From: Mucor racemosus
Lineage: Eukaryota; Mucoromycota; Mucoromycetes; Mucorales; Mucoraceae
Length of the DNA stretch: 64,000 nt
Direction: 5' to 3'
Assembly (NCBI GenBank): GCA_027405735.1
Contig: JAPEHQ010000007.1
Span: 124,001-188,000 of the forward strand
Each line of letters begins with the position of its first letter. Within the stretch, counting starts at the first letter, position 1. Below the pieces are notes generated by a model, which did no database searches, was not told the origin of the DNA, and worked only from the letters and a program-made list of their open reading frames with translations. Positions 9,457-23,600 of this stretch are shown piece after piece. Position numbers and translations under genes: made by a program.

Positions 9457-12400
9457 AACTGTGGTAAGTAAATAAGTATAACATAAAGCTCCAGAAAATT
9501 GTAACTTTTGTTTCTTGAATGAGTTGATTTGTTGATCATCTGTAGTTAATAATAGTCAAAGAAAATAGTAGACAACGTAACCTACTGGAAAATTTTAAAA
9601 TTTTCAAAAAATGTAAATCTTTTATGGAGCGTTATTGATAAAACAATATTTTATAATAAATAATTGACTTAAATGCAAATCCAAGTTACATAAAAATCTG
9701 TATTTACGAAAAAATGTATATCAGAGCATTGTTTTTTAAAAATTACAGATCCATTCATAATTGAATGGGCAACAAAAAACATTTAATTGGTAAATGCTGG
9801 CATCTAATGGTTTGCTGTAATATTTCAAAAACATTCTTGCTTGAGCATTTTCTAAATCATTGTTGACAAAACGAATGCAAGAATGCATCCTATCACCGGC
9901 AAATATGCTTTATTTAGTCGTATATTTGGGTATCTACATGATACAAAGCTTATCAATTGATCATATACATTTTGTGAAATCTTTTTCGCATTCTTTCATA
10001 TTTTTTGGCATAGTTTACACTGTGAATTTAAAGAATTTTTACTCAATATTTAGCGAACAGTTTAGTACATTTTGAGCTATAATATGTCGAAAATTATTTA
10101 TAAAAAATGTATGCAAGTTTTATTTGTACATTCGTGGGTATGTATTTCTTTGTAATTTCTTATCAAACCATACATTACATTTTCAAATTCTCGATTCCGA
10201 GTATGAGTGTAGTGTCGAGACAATTCAAAAACACATTAATAAAAAAAATTGGAGTAAATTATTAGCTTTTTTTTAACTGCTACATTTATAAACTAATAAT
10301 TAAATCATATTCGCATGTGATGGAAAAATGCCATAAATGTGATACGTATATACAAGTATATTTTGAATTTTCGAGCGCTGATTTAAGGCTTCTTTTGATG
10401 TTCATATTGGTATATAAAAAATTAAGACACTTTGCCTGATTTCAAAAAAATATTTGTTATTTCTACGTATGTACACATGCATGATATTAAAACGGCTCAC
10501 ATCAGTGAGCTATGGTAATACAATATGATAAATTGACATGGAAAAAGAAAGAATTTCCTTAGCTCCAAGCATTTTTAAAATATACAATAAACAGGTTGTA
10601 CAGTTGTACCTACGTTTTTTACATCTTAGATAACACCTTTTGATGAAATACAATGTATCTTGCGTTGAATAGCATCCGTTGGCAAGTATAGCTACTTGCA
10701 ATAATGATGATCACCGTGTGCTTTTGCCATGCAAATAAATGCAAGTTCTGCGAATATGCTTCTAGGAAAAACTAATGGTGTTACAAAATCTAGTCATAGT
10801 ACGTGAACTTTAATTTCTTTTCGATCTGTGTATATATAATATATTTTATATAAAGCCTTATTGAATATTACTGAGTGAAAATTTCTACTAACAGGTGTTT
10901 ATACATTGCTTTATATACCACAACTATGAGCCCTATCATTTAATGAAACCAGCGATTACTATTTTGTACATTCCAGAAAATAATGACAATTTTTTAATTT
11001 CAATTTTTTATTAAAAAAAATGGCATTAAATATCGCATTTCATGACTCTTTTGATTTCTTTTCTTTCATTTATAGTGCAAGGAATCAAACCCGAAGAAAA
11101 CCTTTCAATAAAAGCTGGATAACATTGGTTTTATACAATTTATACAACGTGCTACATAGTTTTTAATCCCTATTACTTGGCATTATCTTAATTTCAAACC
11201 TAATTTTAAGTTTACTTTACTCAAATAGCCGTTATTTTTGCTATAAGCGTATATAATCGTTATCGCACTAAATATTAACTAATATGTAACATATTTGACG
11301 GAAGTTCTTTTAGTATAAACTATTTAATTGCTTAATTACTACCGACGAGTGTTTTGCTTTGGTAACAATAAGCTGCTATGGATTGATATGTAACCGCTTG
11401 TTGAATCTTGGATTTATACATATGGCAGTCCAAATGATGGGGGTATTTTAACCCCTTCTCCCCTTTCAAACTGAAAATGTTGTACAAAATACCGAATTAA
11501 AAAATAGTAAAAAGAAAGGTAAGGGTACGCTTCATTCATTAAGCATAAAGCACAAAGCGTAAAGACTCATTATTTGGGGGTATTTATTTTCCGTAGTATT
11601 AAAAGTAGAGGAAAATGATACTAGCAATTAACTTTCTATCCTGATTATTTGTCGTTTTATGTTATTTATGTGTAACAGACATGTACCAAATAATCTATAC
11701 AGTATTATTAAACAATTACTACAGATGTGCTGCAGCGGCAATAATATGTAAAAAAAAAAATGAACTAAGAAGTTTTCTCCTAATTACCTGTCTTTTGAGC
11801 TTCAACTTGACATCGAAACTAAGGAAGATATATCGAAGAGACACATATTTAATCAACAATGTCAGATGTTATTGAATAACAAAGAAAAATTTTGTTCTCA
11901 CATAAGAAAAACATGATTTCCTTCACTTTTGATATATGAACGAAAAAAAAAAAACGGTGTGTAGTGATGCAATATTACTCATATTGCTGTGTTAAAATTA
12001 CATTTCTTGTACACTGTATGAATCTACACTCAGGTGAACACAGATGGAAATTGAAAATAATGGTATTTAACATTTTTATCAGATTCTTTCTTCTATTAAC
12101 CTTAAAACCAATGATTTAATGTGGGTAAAAGGGGATGGGGGAGGTGCTTCATGAGACCTAATGGTCCATTTTTATCAGATTTTTATTTGTTCGGAATGCA
12201 GAAACAGAGTCTTTTAAACAATCCATCAACAAAAAGATCTGATAACTAAAATAACTATAATTGGCTATCCAGGGTAAAACGAAACAAAAAAAAAAATAGT
12301 TAAAGTATATTACTATGTTACATCATAAAAGTTATAAGAAGAGCATTTAAAGTAAATGGAGAATGCAGTTCATTCAGCAGATACAATTAACCACAATATA

Positions 12401-13429
12401 CATGTGAATCATCTTGCTATTTTATACGATAATTTTGAATGGTGGAAGTATACGGTTGATTATGGTTTCTCATCACTTTCTTTCTTTTCAAAACGTTGCC
12501 CTGGTCTGAACCTCCTGTGTGACAGAAAGAAGACCTGGGGCGGAAAAACGTTGGTTCGTGATTGAAACATTTTATTATAAATAGTGGCCCTCACATGGCT
12601 CGATCTATATTAGGTTTAAGTTGCAATCCCCCTGTAAATAGTAGGTTTATTGAAACATTTGATATACATAATTCTTTATCAGATCTTTGTGATGATCTAT
12701 AAAAAAAGTATAGCCAAGGACCACGTTAAAAAATCCTTTTGCTTTTCACAGGGTAGTTTGTAATAAATAAAGATGTCTCTGTATGCAAGTTAGATTTTCA
12801 TAAGGATAGACAATTTTTCGTTCCGCTTTAACAAGTCTGGGAGGTATTCCGCTTGATCTATAGTCCAATTGGGAATATATGATCTTTTTAATCTATAATA
12901 TATGTAAGTATTATATATTCGATAGTTCATTTGAAAAAAAAAAAAAAAAAAAAAAAAACATCTCAAACATGTGTCAAATGTTAATATTGCGTTATGGGTT
13001 TCTCCGTTTTTCAAGGCAAAAAAGAATTGATACATAATGCATTTATTTCAGTTAAAAAATGTTTAATACAAGTTAAACTAGTATAGTATTATATATAATA
13101 TAAATCATTTAGTTACGATCTATCCCGTATAGAAAAGATCTGATAATAAAATACAATGTGCAACTGTAAATAAATAAAAAATCAAAATCAAATATGTATG
13201 GGGGGTGGTAGTTTGTATGGATGTAGAGAGTTATCTGATCTAAAAGATCTGAATTCTGATTCGCCAATTATTTGAATAGGCGAAAGATCACAAAAAATTT
13301 CTTTGCTTGGCGGAGAAATCAATCTGATAAGATGGAATTCTAAAATATTGTCTATACCTATTCAAATGTAACCCTTGATTATCCGAGAAAATACAAAAAG
13401 ATATAAATATGGTGTCTTGTTGTACTATA
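9457..13429. other. Intergenic, no gene or repeat family recognised
   Basis: About 4 kb of AT-rich sequence. Only short, non-homologous reading frames occur and none has coding character. It contains a run of A at about 12931-12959 and several scattered AGATCTGA octamers between 12230 and 13260. I could not match it to R1, R2 or the tandem unit. Confidence 0.5.
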
Positions 13430-13504
13430 ATTTTTGCTCTTTTTCTTTTTCTTTCTCTTCTTGCTTATAATCAACCTTTCTTTTTTTAAAAATTTATCTA
13501 CAAC
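13430..13504 (+). promoter_or_regulatory. Pyrimidine-rich leader/promoter of the PPR gene
   Basis: The 75 bases before the ATG at 13505 are dominated by CTTTTTCTTTTTCTTTCTC-type runs, followed by ATAATCAACC and a T tract. Similar CT tracts precede the start at 56385 and the right edge of the window, as is common upstream of fungal genes. No TATA box is certain. Confidence 0.45.
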
Positions 13505-16500
13505 ATGCTCAATAATCAATACACATCAGCTAGCAAAATGGTCATCAACACATCTACATCTACTCCTACCAACACAAATTCAAAGAAAAATAACTATATG
13601 AAAACAAATAACGCTAATAACAACAAATATAAGAAACCACATCAACATCATTTAGTGAGAAATAACAATCGCAATCCAAATACCATAAAAAGACCCGTTT
13701 CACCTACCAGCCCTCATATCAACAAGCAATTGAATTTAACAAATGATAATATAATGCTTGAAAATGAAGAAGATAAGCCTTTTCTCACACCCCCAAGCTC
13801 ACCTGAGGCTACACCTCGTGCTTCTGGACCAAATCAAAGCAACACTACTAATAATTCTCATCATAAAAAGAAGATCAGTAGTACATATGAATACAATAAT
13901 CGCATTTTAACCGCTAAAAGAAATGGCAATATTCGCGTTGTCATGAGCGAATTCATATCCATGAAGAAAAATTCAGTTCAAATGACTCACCATACATATA
14001 ATCTCGTTCTTGAAGCTCATGCTATTTTACGTCGTGAAGGAACACCTTTGACAACCATGTTAAAAAGTAAGATTTTGAACTATCATTGAATTTTTCCTCA
14101 TACTAATCATACAATATTTATAGTTTATAATGAGATGATTCAAGCACAAATACAACCAAATACCTACACATATATTTTAATGATCCGTACTCTCTGCAAG
14201 CGTGATGTAGAAGTTCAAAAAACTGTTGCTATGCTCAAGCGTCAATCAGCTCGTATTGGCCATGAAAATGAAGATGTTGGTCTTTTAGAAGCTGAAGGCA
14301 ATCTTGAAAAAGCTTTAGCCATATTTCATTACGCTGTCTCTGATGGTGTTTCTGTAAATACTTTTGAAGTAGAAATTTTTAATCAATTGCTTCGTGTTTT
14401 GTCTCATTATGGTGATACTTCAGATGCCAATTTTGTTTATAGTCAATTGGAACAGTCTGCTGTGCAGGCCAAACCTAATTCTGCTACTTATGCTGCTTTA
14501 ATAAACCTGTTTGGTCGTGCAGGTGATATTAACATGGCCCTTTATTATTATGGTGTCTACACTCAAGTGAAAGAGACCCTGGGCCCTCATGATACTTCTT
14601 ACATCTTCAATGCTTTGGTTGATTGCCACTTGAAATGCGGTCTACTCGATGGAGCTCTTCACGTAGTTGAACATGAAATGGTTGAGAATGGTATCAAACT
14701 GACATGTATTCCTTACAATTCCATCATTCGTCATTATTGTACTCATGATCAAATGTCCGAAGCTGAAGCTTTGATTGAGCGTTTAATCCAAGGCCATAAA
14801 CAAGATAGTGTCAAGTATCCTTACCCTGATGCCAGTAGTTATGGTCCTATTCTATCAGCATACTGTCAAGCAGATCAATGGGAAGCAGCAACGCGCATCT
14901 ATGATGCTTTAAGAAAGACAGACATTACCAAAGCTTATGGTAATTTGGCCAATTATGCTCTTCTTTGTATAACCCATCATGACCGCGATAAGGCTCTTTG
15001 TGTAATTGAAGATATGACTAAAGCCAATTTAGAACCTGATCCCGTTCTTGCTGAACGTATTATCATTAGCTTTGCTCAAGCTGAAGAAGTTGCTCAAGCT
15101 ATCGGTGCTTTATATACCCTGCAACAAGCCATGTCTCCACGTTCTCTCTCTAAAGGATTTCACCATATTATGGATGGTGCTCTTGAAGTTGTATTGCATT
15201 GTACATCTGTTCGTCAAGTACTTCAAGTAATGCAGACTGTTATGCCATTGATCAATACCCATAATAATAATCACACAAACAACAGCAATTACAATAACAA
15301 TGCATTCCCATCAGCTTATGAAATCATGTCTAAAACACTTGTTGATTCATACTTTGATCAAGCCAAAGATTCACAACATTTGCTTACTGTTGCTGATTTC
15401 CAACTTATGTTTGATGCTACTTTTATTGTGTATGGTCATGAAGAACCTACTGCTTTATCTTCCTCTCTTGGTGACATTGTTATGCAATTCCTTCAAGATA
15501 TGCGCGCTTCTGATGTTACTATTCCACCTGGACTTTATAATAATGTTCTCACTCAATTACAGCGTTATGGTGATTTAGAGTCTGAGTCTCGTTGGAAAAC
15601 AGCCTTTGAACGTCAACGTTCTTTATCTGGTGCCACTGCTATTGATGTCAAGAAAAATTTTGCTGCTTCTCATGATGCTCAAGAAGACGATGAAGATGAT
15701 ATTATTATTGAAATAGCTGAAGAAACTGAAGAAGAGCAAGCTCATGAACGTGCAAGTACCACTGCTCCAGTTGTCGCTGCTGCTAATGTTGTGTCTACTC
15801 CTTCAAAGTCTGAAATCATTTCTAATGAAGTTTTGAAGGCTGTTGTCAATGGTAATTGCCGTGATGCTATTCGTATTTTTGAAGATCGTATCATTTGTAG
15901 AGGCTTGATTCCTACCCCTGAAATCATGCGGGACGTGATTGCATTGGCTGGAAAGCAAGGCGACATTCAAACAGCTTTAACAATGTACAACAACTCAATT
16001 TATGCTTTCAAGGATATTGCTGATATTCAAACTAAGGATGAAGCTATTTATATGGCTACAAATAGTTTACTTATTGGTTACGCTCAAAAGGGTGATATGG
16101 ACAAGGCCAAGGTCTACTATGATCGTATCAAAGCTATGGGTCACTACCCCGATAGTAATGGTTATGCTAGTCTCTTATTGGGTAGTGCCAAATGTGCCAC
16201 TGATGAAGCTACAGATGCCCTTGCAATTTATGATGAAGCTAAGCGCCATAATGTCAAGCCAACTACTTTCTTTTACAATGTCATCATATCAAAACTTGCT
16301 AAAGCTCGTAAACTTGATTCTGCTTTATGTCTCTTTGATGAAATGCGTTTATTCAAGATTTCTGCCAACTCAATTACTTATGGTGCTATTATCTCTGCTA
16401 GTGTTCGTTCTGGATCTGAAAGTCAATCTCGACGCCTCTTTGGTGAAATGCTCTCTTCTCCTTCCTATCAACCTCGTGTTGGTCCATTCAACAATATGAT

Positions 16501-17188
16501 GCAATTTTATGTGCGTCAACATCCTAACCGTGAACGTGTCTTGGAATACTTTTCTGAATTGCGTCGCCGCCATATCAAACCATCTCCTCATAGTTACAAA
16601 CTTTTGATGGAAGCTTATACCCACATTGCGCCATATGACATGCCAATGGCGCATAAATTGCTTAGTGACATGACCCGTTGTGATCGTCTACGCCCTCAAG
16701 CTACTCATTATGCTACTCTTATATATTCTTATGGTATCCTCCAAAGAGATGTCCAAAGTGCCGAACGTGTATTTATTGAAATGAAAAAGTCAAAGATTCA
16801 TCCAGATGAAGCTGTTTATCAAGCCATGATTGATACATTAATCAGCAATGATGCTCTTGAAAAAGCTGAAACAGTTTACTATCAAGAAATGCAAAAAGAT
16901 ACTCAATTACAAAAGAGCGGATCACCTTATATTGAAAACTTGTTTATTCGTGGCTACGGTGAAAAATCTCAACTTGAACAAGCAGAGAAGATTTTTGCAG
17001 CAATGTCAGATGATAAAACTCAACACCATGTTTGCGTTATTCGTGAACCAAGTACATTTGAAGCAATGATTCGTGCATATCTTCTCAACGACAAGGTGGA
17101 CAAAGCCAAAATAATCCTGGATAAGATGGTCAAGCGTGATTTTCCTCCTAAAGTTATTGGTGTCGTTGCTGATTTGGTTTTAGAGTAA
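13505..17188 (+). CDS. Large pentatricopeptide repeat (PPR) protein, 1,208 aa
   Basis: Two exons, 13505-14066 and 14124-17188, join across a 57 bp intron (GTAAGA...TATAG, TACTAATC near its 3' end). The join keeps frame and completes a PPR helix pair (IYNEMIQAQIQPNTYTYILM). Residues 1-150 are low complexity and Asn/Ser/Thr-rich. From about 160 to the end come many 35-residue PPR units, for example PNSATYAALINLFGRAGDIN, HDTSYIFNALVDCHLKCGLL, VKPTTFFYNVIISKLAKARK and SANSITYGAIISASVRSG. A linker with HNNNHTNNSNYNNN and an acidic stretch (EDDEDDIIIEIAEETEEEQ) separate two repeat blocks. PPR proteins bind RNA base by base and in fungi usually act on mitochondrial transcripts. The N-terminus is not an obvious presequence, so location is uncertain. 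Length and domain layout recall fungal Cya5/Pet309-type proteins, but I do not assign an orthologue. It stands alone, with more than 3 kb free on either side. Confidence 0.93.
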
Positions 17189-20100
17189 TCAAATTATTTC
17201 CACAAATACCTTCTATAAATACATTTTCCATATATGCATATAAATAAAACATTCAAAAGATTTTTACTCAATAATTTGCTTTCGACATTTAAAATGCCTT
17301 GATTATTCAATTAACAAGCACTATTCAGTTACTTAATAGTTTTGTCTGATTCAACAACTACATATGTCTGTAAAATAGTCGTATAAGCATTACTTTTCTA
17401 TTTGAAACTTGTCAAACAAAACTGTAACTGCTAAAGCTATGCTTTATTTTATTGTTAGGTGTTCTATTTTGTTGTAGAAATGTTACAGACAGATTTCCAA
17501 AATCCTCAAATCATTGTGCGAACAAACGTTTGTTCAAATTTCAAAAGCCTTGATCCCTCCTGCATCTTGGAAGCTTTCAATGATTACCTAACATCGATTA
17601 CCACCAAGCTTGCATATTCCAGCTTTTCTATTCTCTTTTCTTATATATACAAATACGAGAAATTTGTTTAGAATCAGCTAATTATTCAAACTGATATTTC
17701 TGGGCAGAATATGAATAATAAAACATGGTGTATTAGAAGCTCTTGGTTCTTTCTCTTGCCATTAATTTTTTTAGTATACAATAAAGCCAATGTCCTCCAT
17801 GATAAATGTTGCTAATCTTTATTACTATTCTTTTTATAAACAAGATTTATTCATTAATAAGGCTCAAGCTTTTGGCAGAAAACTATCCAAAATGATATGA
17901 TTTATGTACCTGAATTGTAAGTCTAGGAGCAACATAATTTCCATTTCTCCGCTATTTATAACAAATGATACATCTCCTCGAATTGGAGGCTATTACAGCC
18001 ACCATGGAAGGTTTTTCGAGGAATAAAATTCCAAGAGTTTCTTCCGTATAGTATATACTATTTCTATGTTTAGTTCAACTGTCTTGTTTTCTTTTATATT
18101 GACCGAACAATTCTTTAAAAAAACAGCGAAAAGATTTGTTGTTGGAACAACGCCGATTTCGTAATATAATGACATTCTGCTTGAGATTTCTTTGTTGGTA
18201 TGGACATAGTTGATCATAAGCCCATAAACAGCTTTTTTTCTTCCATATCCATATTGAAGTACAATTATCTAGATATCATGTATAGGTCTGCCATATCAAA
18301 GACCATTTTCTGCTGCTCAACTCGCCAATAATACATTAATGTGGAAATGAATATAGCAAGTGTATCTTCTCTCGAATAAAGATTAAAATTTTTAAGCCAT
18401 TTATTAACCAAATAGGCATATAAAAAGCTGGCTCAATATCATAAAGATCATTGAAGTAAAAATACGAACAGAAACGCATTAGATTTTTGAAATAGCATAT
18501 TGTTAATTATATGCGTCTTCATATCAACACAATTATGATAAGTTTATCAATGACGCGGTTCACTTTAAAACGTTATCAAATTTCTCTTTAGTTAAGAGCA
18601 GAAATCCAATGTTGCTGAAAACATGGTGGCAGATAGCCTTTGAACTTGTCCAGATCTTCATAAAATAGCAAGTTTTTCGACTCCAAAAAAGAAACTTGCT
18701 AAATGTTGCATAAGGCGTGTTTATAATGACTTCTTGGCGTTTGTAAATTGGATCAAAGTTGTCATGAAACCATGTTGCATTACTCAGTTCAAAATTGTAG
18801 ATACAACATACTCTTTGGGATATATAGTTCAAAGAATACATCAGGGTATATGTCCCTTTTGATTACTAAATGATTGTAAGAAGATTTTGATGTTTCAGGA
18901 TTGGTAGTGCACGATATCGATTCAACAGATAAATCCACTGAATCGATTCAGTAGATAGTGAACAATTTCATTTCTCCCAGTCCACTATATTAATAAAATA
19001 CAAATATCATTGGATAAAACTGTATTTAGCCGGTAATAGCTTGATCTGATAGCCATGAAATTAGAAGAAATATGGAGAATAACCAAATAACGTGCCTAAT
19101 TTACCTCGGTTTTTTGTTAAATTTCTTATTATCCTCTATTTAATCCAGTTGCTCGAATGTGAAAAGCCTTTACTAACAGTATTATTTAATACTATAAACT
19201 AGTAATGCCTTTTTATTCTCATTTTTTGGCCCAATGTTACTGAAAATTATTTATTCGATTTAGTGGAAAACTCGATTTAATGGACACTTTTCTCTCTCCC
19301 AACGATTGCACCGAATCGAATCACGACTGTATCAAATCAATTTTAGCACCACATTTGGAGATCCAATAGTTGCTATTGCCGCTAATCGAAGGATGCATAA
19401 TACAACAAAATACTGGCAACTACAATGAGATATTTTGTAGATTTCTAAAGGGTTTTTATGTATGATATTTGAATCAGATTCTACTTTAAAATTTTTTATA
19501 AAAGTATTCTATTGATTTAAGGGGATTATTTGGGACATATCCGTTGTCATACAACAGTATTCTCGTTTTACACAGTCATAGCAATGGCTGTTGTTTTCCT
19601 CAGTCTATCGAGGGGAATTCTACAGTTACTTAAGCAAGAAGAAGCAATCTACCTTTTGTCTTATTCTTGTTTTCTTTTTTTCTTTTTTTACTTGTTTTTT
19701 ACTTATGTTTTATGAAGGTTTTAGGGGTTTGGGGCATACTATGGCATTTTTTTTTACTAGAATTACATGATATTTTGCTGTTCTGGTCATGGTCATGGTC
19801 ATAGAAAAGGTTACGGTCATCTTACGACAAATGTTAAAATACAAGATCTTGTCCGCCCGATGTAAGTAATTGTGTATCCCCGTTGTACCTGTATCTATAA
19901 AGATCCAAAATCCTTTGATTTACTTTCTTTTGGCAATACTGTTTTACATTTAAATTATTTTAATAAAGGATTGTATTATTGTAAAGCTATAAAATCTCTG
20001 TGCTTTCCTTGTGGTCAAATTTTTACGCTTTTCTTGCATTTTCACACACATCATAATCAACACATTTTAAGAAACCTTTTTTTTTATCACACTCATCTTT

Positions 20101-20687
20101 AAATACACCCCCTTTTCCTTTGAAGAGACTAACGTAAAAATCTCTTTTATATGGGCTATATTTATTCTGTAGTGAACAACACATCGAGTTTGTTTAGTAA
20201 CCAGGTTGACCTTAGATCTCATCTAAAGGCCTAGAGATATTAAATCATAAAAACATTAAATTATCAAATTGTACAACTGGTACTTCCAAACTAGGAACTA
20301 AACCACGAAGAACTTGCTTTAAGATCTTATTACTAATTATTAATATGAAATATTAAATAGTATATATATCATAAAAGTTATGGCACTGTAATCCATAAAC
20401 CTTTGCTTCATTTTTAAAACATTTTTGATAAACTTAGAAGTGTTATTTCTTATTACTAGTTTTTTGCCGCATATTCAAACATGTTCAGTACCCTATGTTG
20501 ATGGCAGCTAACCTCCCACTAAAATGTTGCAAGACAAAGAACATCGTGCGCATCTTTTCTTTTGTACAACATCTTTAGGGTTTGAAAAGTCTAAACCTTA
20601 TGTATGGGATATCTTTTATCAACTATTATATAATTTTTTTGTATCCATTTGTTATTCCAAAACAAATAATTTACTTGTCGTCCTATT
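17189..20687. other. Intergenic, mostly unassigned
   Basis: About 3.5 kb downstream of the PPR gene. It holds a possible decayed coding segment on the minus strand (listed separately), a 14 bp perfect palindrome CTGAATCGATTCAG near 18939, and a GGTCAT microsatellite near 19787-19805. No intact gene is supported. Confidence 0.5.
17993..18841 (-). pseudogene. Possible decayed protein-coding segment, family unknown
   Basis: Two minus-strand open stretches (18560-18841 and 17993-18217) are linked by sequence that still reads as protein-like in shifting frames (for example AFYMPIWLINGLKIL and YYWRVEQQKMVFDMADLYM). This suggests one gene broken by frameshifts and stops. Composition is rich in aromatic and charged residues rather than the Phe/Leu/Lys/Ile noise of the flanks. 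I do not recognise the family, and chance cannot be excluded. Confidence 0.25.
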
Positions 20688-23600
20688 CAACATTGTCCCG
20701 CTACAAAATTTATTAAATGAAGCAAGGATGGTTACTATAGTGATTGTTTCATAAATTTGAATGATGCAGAAATAGCCAGCTTAAAATTGAGAAGGCGCAT
20801 TTGAAATGGAAATAAGTCAAGAAAATACTAAGTTATTGCAATGATGGTTATTAAGTAAAGTCTACTTTATTTTTCATTCTCTACCAGGATATCTAGGCTT
20901 TGGATCGTTGTGAAGACTTTTTTATTTTCTTATAAATTTTGTGAGAGCACTTTTTCTGTTATAGAGATCCATGAAGGGATGACAGGTATGCACAGCTAAA
21001 ACCATAGGATAGTACTCATTAACGTCTATCTAATGAATTTTATCTCGTCAAAAAATATTGATTTTTGATCGAAAAATTTGAGGTTGAATGATTGATTTTT
21101 GGTGATACAAAAAAGGATCCATTTTGGACGAGGATATACAAGGGTAAATTTTCGCCGACCAAAAAAATGATCAAAAATAATTAATATCCCCACAAAAAAT
21201 AGGGCTACAGCTACATATTTATACTCATTCTGTAGATAATTTTGTTGCGCATAATGTGAAAATAAAATATTTTAGGATTTTATTTGAATGAAGGGTACTT
21301 TTTGATCAAAAACCGTTAAAATTTGATATTAAATTTACTAGAAATTTTATGAGAAAAACATTTTCAAAACCTACACAGATCGATTCAGAATTAAAAACTG
21401 AACCCAAGATATTTAATACGCTAGTTCAACTTACTATGCATTTTTGTGAGTAATTAAACATACAAGGTTTTTTTTGGATTTTTTTGGATTTTTTTGGATT
21501 TTTTTGGATTTTTTTTCCATTTGAACACTTTTTTGAATTGAAGCTCAGTCACCTGTGTATATCTAATTATACAATTTTATATGGTGATATTCAAAATCGG
21601 AGCGTGCCCCCATTTCAATAGATAATCAGGAAATAAAAAATGTAGGGCTATACTTGAGATGCTACAGAATATTGACAAAAGACTTATTTCTATTCATCTT
21701 GATTTTTCAGCGAGTATAAAGGCTTCAAAAGTAAAACACTTGTTTTTCCCCCGCTTAAAATCTCAATCTAAGATGTCAAATATCTCGAGATTTTATAAGC
21801 TTGCGAATAATAGTTTCTAAGCTAAATCTTCTTGTTTTTCAATGTTTTATTACATATTAAAGTTTCAGGGATGGTCTTTTTTTTGGACCCCCAAACCTCA
21901 TAATTGTAAATCCTGTTTTGTTTTGTTTTTCTATTTTGTAGTTTTAACAATTTGGAGATTTTTCACGTTTTTTTTTACAAAAGTATCGCTAGGAATCTGG
22001 CAACCAACTTTTCTGTAGTAAAATTGGCTGCTGAAAACGAATCTGCAATTCACTTTATTGTATATATCAATTTCGCCGAGATTTTTGTGTTATAAACTTT
22101 GCTGGATTCTAGTATATACGCCTATGGCAACCCTTAAATTTCATTATAAAGTCTTACTTGAACACATAATAATAAAAGTTGTTGAACAATTTATTCCACA
22201 CATTTTGATATATAATTCTAGACGTCAAGTCTGGTTTCAACAATTTTAGAGGGAAAAAACCAGCCAAAAAACGTGAATATTTGTACTGGTGGTAATCAAT
22301 TTTAGCAGAAACTTGTTTTCAAAAACGATATCCATCCATTCAACATTGTCCCGGCTAAAAAATTTATTAAATGAAGCAAGGATGGTTACTATAGTGATTG
22401 TTTCATAAATTTGAATGATGCAGAAATAGCCAGCTTAAAATTGAGAAGGCGCATTTGAAATGGAAATAAGTCAAGAAAATACTAAGTTATTGCAATGATG
22501 GTTATTAAGTAAAGTCTACTTTATTTTTCATTCTCTACCAGGATATCTAGGCTTTGGATCGTTGTGAAGACTTTTTTATTTTCTTATAAATTTTGTGAGA
22601 GCACTTTTTCTGTTATAGAGATCCATGAAGGGATGACAGGTATGCACAGCTAAAACCATAGGATAGTACTCATTAACGTCTATCTAATGAATTTTATCTC
22701 GTCAAAAAATATTGATTTTTGATCGAAAAATTTGAGGTTGAATGATTGATTTTTGGTGATACAAAAAAGGATCCATTTTGGACGAGGATATACAAGGGTA
22801 AATTTTCGCCGACCAAAAAAAATGATCAAAAATAATTAATATCCCCACAAAAAATAGGGCTACAGCTACATATTTATACTCATTCTGTAGATAATTTTGT
22901 TGCGCATAATGTGAAAATAAAATATTTTAGGATTTTATTTGAATGAAGGGTACTTTTTGATCAAAAACCGTTAAAATTTGATATTAAATTTACTAGAAAT
23001 TTTATGAGAAAAACATTTTCAAAACCTACACAGATCGATTCAGAATTAAAAACTGAACCCAAGATATTTAATACGCTAGTTCAACTTACTATGCATTTTT
23101 GTGAGTAATTAAACATACAAGGTTTTTTTTGGATTTTTTTGGATTTTTTTGGATTTTTTTGGATTTTTTTTCCATTTGAACACTTTTTTGAATTGAAGCT
23201 CAGTCACCTGTGTATATCTAATTATACAATTTTATATGGTGATATTCAAAATCGGAGCGTGCCCCCATTTCAATAGATAATCAGGAAATAAAAAATGTAG
23301 GGCTATACTTGAGATGCTACAGAATATTGACAAAAGACTTATTTCTATTCATCTTGATTTTTCAGCGAGTATAAAGGCTTCAAAAGTAAAACACTTGTTT
23401 TTCCCCCGCTTAAAATCTCAATCTAAGATGTCAAATATCTCGAGATTTTATAAGCTTGCGAATAATAGTTTCTAAGCTAAATCTTCTTGTTTTTCAATGT
23501 TTTATTACATATTAAAGTTTCAGGGATGGTCTTTTTTTTGGACCCCCAAACCTCATAATTGTAAATCCTGTTTTGTTTTGTTTTTCTATTTTGTAGTTTT

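Noticed and set aside
14067..14123. Stop codon splitting the PPR gene into two genes
   Set aside because: A 57 bp GT...AG intron with a TACTAAT-like branch site removes the stop and restores a PPR motif in frame.
15048..16654. Multiple open stretches on both strands inside the PPR gene
   Set aside because: They are shadows of the confirmed PPR frame.
18932..18960. Palindrome CTGAATCGATTCAG as an operator or att site
   Set aside because: It is single, has no partner or nearby gene, and short palindromes are expected by chance in 64 kb.
22058..22249. 63-codon open stretch repeated in all tandem units (also 23713, 25368, 27023, 28678)
   Set aside because: It starts at TTG rather than ATG, has no motif, and recurs only because the unit is repeated. 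There is no sign of protein-level selection.
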